A stretch of DNA of 5,765 nucleotides, taken from NCBI GenBank assembly GCA_021798655.1, contig JAJZFE010000511.1:1-5765 (forward strand), written 5' to 3'. Shown one piece after another: positions 1 to 5,765 of the stretch (position 1 is the stretch's first letter; every line of letters starts with the position of its first letter). The DNA is from Acidobacteriota bacterium. GTDB lineage: Bacteria > Acidobacteriota > Terriglobia > Terriglobales > Acidobacteriaceae. The notes beneath the pieces were generated by a model. That model was not told where the DNA came from. It saw only the letters and a program-made list of their open reading frames with translations, and ran no database searches. The translations under genes and the position numbers were made by a program.

Positions 1-2916
<2,916 letters not shown>

Positions 2917-2954
2917 AATAGCCGTGCGCGCACGCCTCCACCTTCTGCCCCTAT

Positions 2955-3866
2955 ATGAGCGACCTTCCCTCCGCCGAATCTCTCGACCCGCAGCCGCTGG
3001 ATATCCAGCACGACACCGATCCCGAGTCGGACCACGGCCTCGCGCGCCGCATTCCGCATCTCGGCCACGCGATCCTCTTCTTCTCCCTCGCCGTCTTCTG
3101 CCTCATCTTCTCGCTCGGCGTCGTCTACGGAGCCGCGCAGCATCACTACGGTGCCGCCAGCCACTTTGACAGCCAGGCCACCCTGCTCGCGCACCCCGGC
3201 CTGGCCCTCATCGCACAGGCCCTCGCCTACCTCGCCACGCTCGGCATCTCGCTCTGGCTCTTTCCCCGCCTCTGGAACCGCAGCTTCTTCGCCGGCGTCC
3301 ACTGGAACGGCGCTGCCGCCCGCCGTTACTGGAAGCAGATCGTCCTGCTCGCCATCCTCGCCAGCATCGCCGCACAGCTCGCGCAGAACTTCGTCGCCAG
3401 CAAAGACAACGCGCCCATCGACGACCTGCTCAGCAACGCGCACCTCATTGGCTACATGGCTCTCTTCGCCATCTTCCTCGGCCCGTTCATGGAGGAACTC
3501 GCCTTCCGCGGCTTCCTGCTGCCCGCCATCGCCACGGCCTACGACTGGCTCTCGCTCGAACGCTCCCCCGCCGCGCTCGACCGCTGGCAACGCTCCACCG
3601 CGCACACCGCACCGGCGCTCGTCTTCTCGGCCATCGTCTCCAGCGTGCCCTTCGCTCTGCTGCACGCCGCCCAGATCGGCTACGCCTGGGGCGTTGTCGG
3701 CATCCTATACCTTGTCAGCCTGACGCTGAGCCTGGTCCGCATCCGCACCAAATCGCTTGCCTGCTCCACCCTGATGCACGCTGTTTACAACTCCTTCATC
3801 TTCGTCCTCCTCTTCGTGTCCACCAGCGGCTTCCGTCACCTCGAAAAGATTGGACACACGCCCTAG
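2955..3866 (+). CDS. CPBP family intramembrane metalloprotease (CAAX protease/Abi type)
   Basis: This 303-residue polytopic membrane protein is a predicted intramembrane zinc protease of the CPBP (PF02517-like) family. Bacterial members have been linked to bacteriocin self-immunity, prenyl-protein-like processing and envelope functions, but this one's substrate is unknown. All three family motifs are present: EExxxR as Glu180-Glu181-x3-Arg185, FxxxH as Phe233-x3-His237, and HxxxN as His275-x3-Asn279. Hydrophobic segments lie near 36-60, 82-103, 126-147, 163-178, 219-240, 243-262 and 274-292. The N-terminal ~35 residues are acidic and probably cytosolic. The loop between motif 1 and the next helix (about 191-218) is rather long. 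The start is bounded by an in-frame TAG at 2919 with no other ATG/GTG between, although no clear Shine-Dalgarno precedes it. It begins 38 bases after uvrA, so cotranscription is possible, with no functional link implied. Confidence 0.9.
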   Translation: MSDLPSAESLDPQPLDIQHDTDPESDHGLARRIPHLGHAILFFSLAVFCLIFSLGVVYGAAQHHYGAASHFDSQATLLAHPGLALIAQALAYLATLGISLWLFPRLWNRSFFAGVHWNGAAARRYWKQIVLLAILASIAAQLAQNFVASKDNAPIDDLLSNAHLIGYMALFAIFLGPFMEELAFRGFLLPAIATAYDWLSLERSPAALDRWQRSTAHTAPALVFSAIVSSVPFALLHAAQIGYAWGVVGILYLVSLTLSLVRIRTKSLACSTLMHAVYNSFIFVLLFVSTSGFRHLEKIGHTP

Positions 3867-3904
3867 CAAGGTGTATTTTCGTAAGCATTCGCACTCAGCT
3901 AAAC

Positions 3905-3909
3905 AGGGA
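3905..3909 (+). promoter_or_regulatory. Ribosome binding site of the zinc-ribbon gene
   Basis: AGGGA lies 8 bases before the ATG at 3918. It is the main reason to prefer this frame over a longer overlapping open frame starting at 3850, which has no such site and no recognisable motif. Confidence 0.65.
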
Positions 3910-3917
3910 TCACGACG

Positions 3918-4103
3918 ATGCACAATCATCCGAAGTGCCCGCACTGCGATTCAATGGAAACAGTGCGTTCCCACCGCCGGCTCGCTGAGCGTCTTCTGCT
4001 GGTACTCCGTCCCTACCGTTGCGACTACTGTGGTCTTCGATTTGTCACTTTTGGTCTGCCTGGTTCTCACAAACAAACTCCCGCAAGCCGCCAGGTCGAG
4101 TAA
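3918..4103 (+). CDS. Small zinc-ribbon protein, function unknown
   Basis: This 61-residue protein has two CxxC knuckles, Cys7-Pro-His-Cys10 and Cys35-Asp-Tyr-Cys38, separated by 24 residues, which is the arrangement of a zinc ribbon. Between them lies a basic stretch (RSHRRLAERLL), and RPYRCDYCGLRF surrounds the second knuckle. The layout of CPxC, an arginine-rich linker, RPYRC and then RF is one I associate with short uncharacterised zinc-ribbon proteins of acidobacteria and relatives. That is recollection, not a search result. There is no signal peptide or membrane segment, so it is probably cytoplasmic and could bind nucleic acid or protein. It has its own Shine-Dalgarno and ends in a hairpin overlapping its stop codon, which suggests a small independent unit between the protease gene and mtnA. 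Confidence 0.75.
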   Translation: MHNHPKCPHCDSMETVRSHRRLAERLLLVLRPYRCDYCGLRFVTFGLPGSHKQTPASRQVE

Positions 4104-4116
4104 CCCACTCGACTGG
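4091..4116 (+). terminator. Hairpin across the zinc-ribbon stop codon, possible terminator or attenuator
   Basis: GTCGAGT (4095-4101) pairs perfectly with ACTCGAC (4107-4113) around the 5-base loop AACCC. The stem extends by CCA/TGG if G4094 is bulged, giving about 10 pairs. No run of T follows directly, so it is not a textbook intrinsic terminator. It may instead protect the 3' end of the message or separate the small gene from mtnA, which starts 40 bases later. Confidence 0.4.
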
Positions 4117-4156
4117 CTGGCAAGCTGGACAATCCTTCCTCTACACTGAGTAGGAG

Positions 4157-5200
4157 ATGATTCCTACCCTTGAATGGACGCCTGCGGGCGTCAGCTTCCT
4201 AGACCAGACCAAACTCCCCCTCGAAGAGACCTACGTTCTCGCCACGGACTACCTCCAGGTAGCCACCGTCATCCGCGACATGATCGTCCGCGGAGCCCCC
4301 GCCATCGGCGTCTCGGCCGCCATGGGCGTTTCGCTGGGAATAGCCCGCTCCACGGCCACCGACCTCCCCACCCTCTCCGCCGAAGTCGACCTCATCTGCC
4401 GCACCCTCGCCGAGACCCGCCCCACTGCGGTCAATCTCTTCTGGGGCATCGCCCAGGTCCGCGACCTCTACACGCAACTCGCCGCCGCCAACACGCCCAT
4501 CGCGCAGATCAAATCCGAGGTCGTCGCCCTCTCGCAACGCCTCTACGACGAGGACATCGCGCAGTGCAGGACCCTCGGCGCCAACGGCGCTGCCCTGCTG
4601 CCCAAACAAGGCACCGTGCTCACGCACTGCAACGCCGGCGCTCTCGCCACCTGCGGCTACGGCACCGCACTCGGCGTCATCCGCGCCGCCGTCGAAGCCG
4701 GCCACCACATCGACGTCCTCGCCGACGAGACCCGCCCCTACCTGCAGGGCGCGCGACTCACCGCCTGGGAGCTGATGAAGGACAACATCCCCACCACCGT
4801 CCTCTGCGACAACATGGCCGGCCACCTCATGAGCAAGGGCCGCATCCAGGCCGTCATCGTCGGTGCCGACCGCATCGCCGCCAACGGCGATGCCGCCAAC
4901 AAGATCGGCACCTACTCCGTCTCCATCCTCGCCAAAGAGCACGGCATCCCCTTCTACGTCGCCGCGCCCTTCAACACCATCGACATGGAGACCGCCCACG
5001 GCGACGACATCCCCATCGAGCAGCGCAGCCCCCGCGAGGTCACGCACTCCAACGGCAAGCAGATGACCCCCGACGGCGTCGGCATCGAAAATCCCGCGTT
5101 CGATGTCACCCCGGCAAAGTACATCACCGCCATCATCACTGAACGCGGCGTCCTCCGCGCCCCCTTCACCGAGTCCATTGCCGCCATGTCTAAACTCTAG
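4157..5200 (+). CDS. mtnA: Methylthioribose-1-phosphate isomerase
   Basis: MtnA converts 5-methylthioribose-1-phosphate (aldose) to 5-methylthioribulose-1-phosphate (ketose) in the cytoplasmic methionine salvage pathway. This recycles the methylthio group left by polyamine synthesis and other S-adenosylmethionine uses. The protein has 347 residues, normal for the family. Characteristic parts are the N-terminal FLDQTKLP, the phosphate-site RGAPAIGV beginning Arg45, the [10 protein letters not shown] motif with catalytic Cys158, and [11 protein letters not shown] with catalytic Asp238. These two correspond to Cys160 and Asp240 of the Bacillus enzyme. NK at 248-249 begins the conserved NKIGTY stretch, and an intact C-terminal region carries [13 protein letters not shown]. 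Related eIF2B-like subunits lack this Cys/Asp pair, which supports the enzyme call. The start is fixed by family alignment and by an in-frame TAG at 4151. The AGGAG at 4152-4156 touches the start codon, closer than usual. No other salvage gene is in the window. Confidence 0.97.
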   Translation: MIPTLEWTPAGVSFLDQTKLPLEETYVLATDYLQVATVIRDMIVRGAPAIGVSAAMGVSLGIARSTATDLPTLSAEVDLICRTLAETRPTAVNLFWGIAQVRDLYTQLAAANTPIAQIKSEVVALSQRLYDEDIAQCRTLGANGAALLPKQGTVLTHCNAGALATCGYGTALGVIRAAVEAGHHIDVLADETRPYLQGARLTAWELMKDNIPTTVLCDNMAGHLMSKGRIQAVIVGADRIAANGDAANKIGTYSVSILAKEHGIPFYVAAPFNTIDMETAHGDDIPIEQRSPREVTHSNGKQMTPDGVGIENPAFDVTPAKYITAIITERGVLRAPFTESIAAMSKL

Positions 5201-5283
5201 CGTCCAAACTCTAACCTAACTCCTCCGCTTGCGAAGCGACTGACGTTGTCCTTCCGTCCCGCAGTCTGCGTCTGTCGCCTCGC

Positions 5284-5334
5284 GGCACTTCACCTGGTGC
5301 GGCTGAGTCTGAGGTGCCCAGAACATTTTCCTTT
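5284..5334 (+). terminator. Weak candidate terminator after mtnA
   Basis: Bases 5284-5292 pair with 5310-5318 (9 pairs, one G-T) around a 17-base loop. A T-rich stretch (ATTTTCCTTT, 5325-5334) follows after a gap of 6 bases. The long loop and the gap before the T tract make this only a possible terminator, but it is the best candidate between mtnA and the next gene. Confidence 0.3.
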
Positions 5335-5364
5335 CGCACGGCGCGCTTCTCCGGTACATTGACC

Positions 5365-5391
5365 TCAATCTTCGCAATCAGATTGAAGGAG
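5365..5391 (+). promoter_or_regulatory. Shine-Dalgarno of the small membrane protein gene, abutted by a short inverted repeat
   Basis: AAGGAG at 5386-5391 is 5 bases before the ATG at 5397, a strong and well-placed ribosome binding site. TCAATCT (5365-5371) and AGATTGA (5380-5386) form a perfect 7-base inverted repeat with an 8-base loop whose last base is the first base of the Shine-Dalgarno. It could be a weak RNA hairpin or an operator-like site, or chance. The binding site itself is clear; the role of the repeat is not. Confidence 0.5.
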
Positions 5392-5396
5392 TTCCT

Positions 5397-5705
5397 ATGG
5401 ATCAGCAAGAGGCACAACGACAAGCCATTCACATGATGATGGCCATCTTCCCCGTCATCGCCGTCTTCGTCGTCATCGGCCTGGTTCTCTACATCATTCC
5501 GTTGTGGCGCATCTGCACGCGTGCCGGCCTCGCCGGCCCCCTTTCTCTCATTGCCCTGATCCCTGGTGTAGGGCGTCTCGTCGTGCTTTACCTTATCGCT
5601 TTTATGGAGTGGAAGGTCGTTCCCGCGCCGACCGCCTCGCCGTACTACCCGTCCAGCTATCCCCCACCGCCGCCGCCTGCCTACCAGACTCCGCCGCAGG
5701 CATAG
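5397..5705 (+). CDS. Small two-helix membrane protein with proline-rich tail
   Basis: This is a 102-residue protein that I cannot assign to a named family. A short polar N-terminus (MDQQEAQRQ) leads into hydrophobic segments at about 11-36 and 48-70. They are joined by a short basic loop (WRICTRAGLAG), and the second is followed by a Trp-containing edge (AFMEWK). The tail, about 75-102, is rich in Pro, Tyr and Ala with six consecutive prolines at 89-94. By the positive-inside rule the basic loop should be cytoplasmic, which would place both termini outside. The pattern resembles short uncharacterised membrane proteins that share a GxxxxLsLxALIP-like second helix, but that is impression only. 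The strong Shine-Dalgarno and separate position after a possible terminator support its being a real gene, perhaps with its own promoter. Confidence 0.75.
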   Translation: MDQQEAQRQAIHMMMAIFPVIAVFVVIGLVLYIIPLWRICTRAGLAGPLSLIALIPGVGRLVVLYLIAFMEWKVVPAPTASPYYPSSYPPPPPPAYQTPPQA

Positions 5706-5765
5706 CCCTGGCATCCACACCCGATGGGAGCGTCTCTGTTAACATCGAAGTCTAGACAACGATCC

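Larger units (their letters stand above)
5201..5396. other. Intergenic region between mtnA and the small membrane protein gene
   Basis: This gap of 196 bases is the largest in the window. It holds a 5-base-stem hairpin CGCTT-GCG-AAGCG at 5226-5238, the candidate terminator at 5284-5334 and the inverted repeat next to the downstream Shine-Dalgarno. TTGACC at 5359-5364 looks like a -35 hexamer, but a matching -10 at normal spacing would fall on the Shine-Dalgarno, so I do not call a promoter. Confidence 0.4.

Noticed and set aside
3850..4149. 99-codon + strand open frame overlapping the zinc-ribbon gene
   Set aside because: It has no ribosome binding site or domain and starts inside the protease gene. 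The 3918 frame in the same DNA has paired CxxC motifs and a good Shine-Dalgarno.
5211..5720. 169-codon minus-strand open frame over the small membrane protein gene
   Set aside because: Composition is low-complexity and charged, with no motif. The opposite strand carries a frame with a strong Shine-Dalgarno and clear membrane segments.
5740..5765. Promoter for a gene beyond the window (around GTTAACAT)
   Set aside because: The AT-rich patch is short and no convincing -35 partner or downstream gene is visible before the sequence ends.

Overview
This window is GC-rich DNA in which nearly every gene prefers C- or G-ending codons. It probably comes from an acidobacterium of the Terriglobia type (Granulicella, Terriglobus or Edaphobacter relatives). 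That placement rests on codon style, protein flavour and gene mix, not on a search. All genes I can support lie on the + strand, and no tRNA, rRNA, CRISPR array, transposase or phage gene is visible.

Layout: (1) 1-2916 is uvrA, missing only its first ~88 codons at the window edge. It encodes the damage-recognition ATPase of nucleotide excision repair. (2) Inside uvrA, at about 1047-1174, sits an in-frame inverted repeat built from the heptanucleotide AGCAGGA and its complement TCCTGCT. (3) 2955-3866 encodes a multi-pass CPBP-family (CAAX protease/bacteriocin-processing type) membrane protease with all three signature motifs. (4) 3918-4103 is a 61-residue zinc-ribbon protein with a good ribosome binding site. 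(5) 4157-5200 is mtnA, the methylthioribose-1-phosphate isomerase of methionine salvage. (6) 5397-5705 is a 102-residue protein with two membrane segments and a proline-rich tail. The remaining 60 bases hold nothing I can assign.

The genes do not form an obvious pathway. DNA repair, membrane proteolysis and methionine salvage lie side by side, probably in separate or loosely linked transcription units. Gaps between genes are 38 to about 200 bases, and two contain hairpins that may end transcription.

The strongest unusual signal is the element inside uvrA. Seven is not a multiple of three, so the AGCAGGA array runs through all three frames and encodes the same cyclic peptide (SRKQEAG) in each. 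The opposite strand always encodes SCFLLPA, and the pure unit has no stop in any of the six frames. It therefore looks like a palindromic repeat suited to sitting inside protein genes, comparable in concept to Rickettsia palindromic elements. It adds about 45 residues to a loop of UvrA between a zinc-binding CxxC and the first ABC signature.
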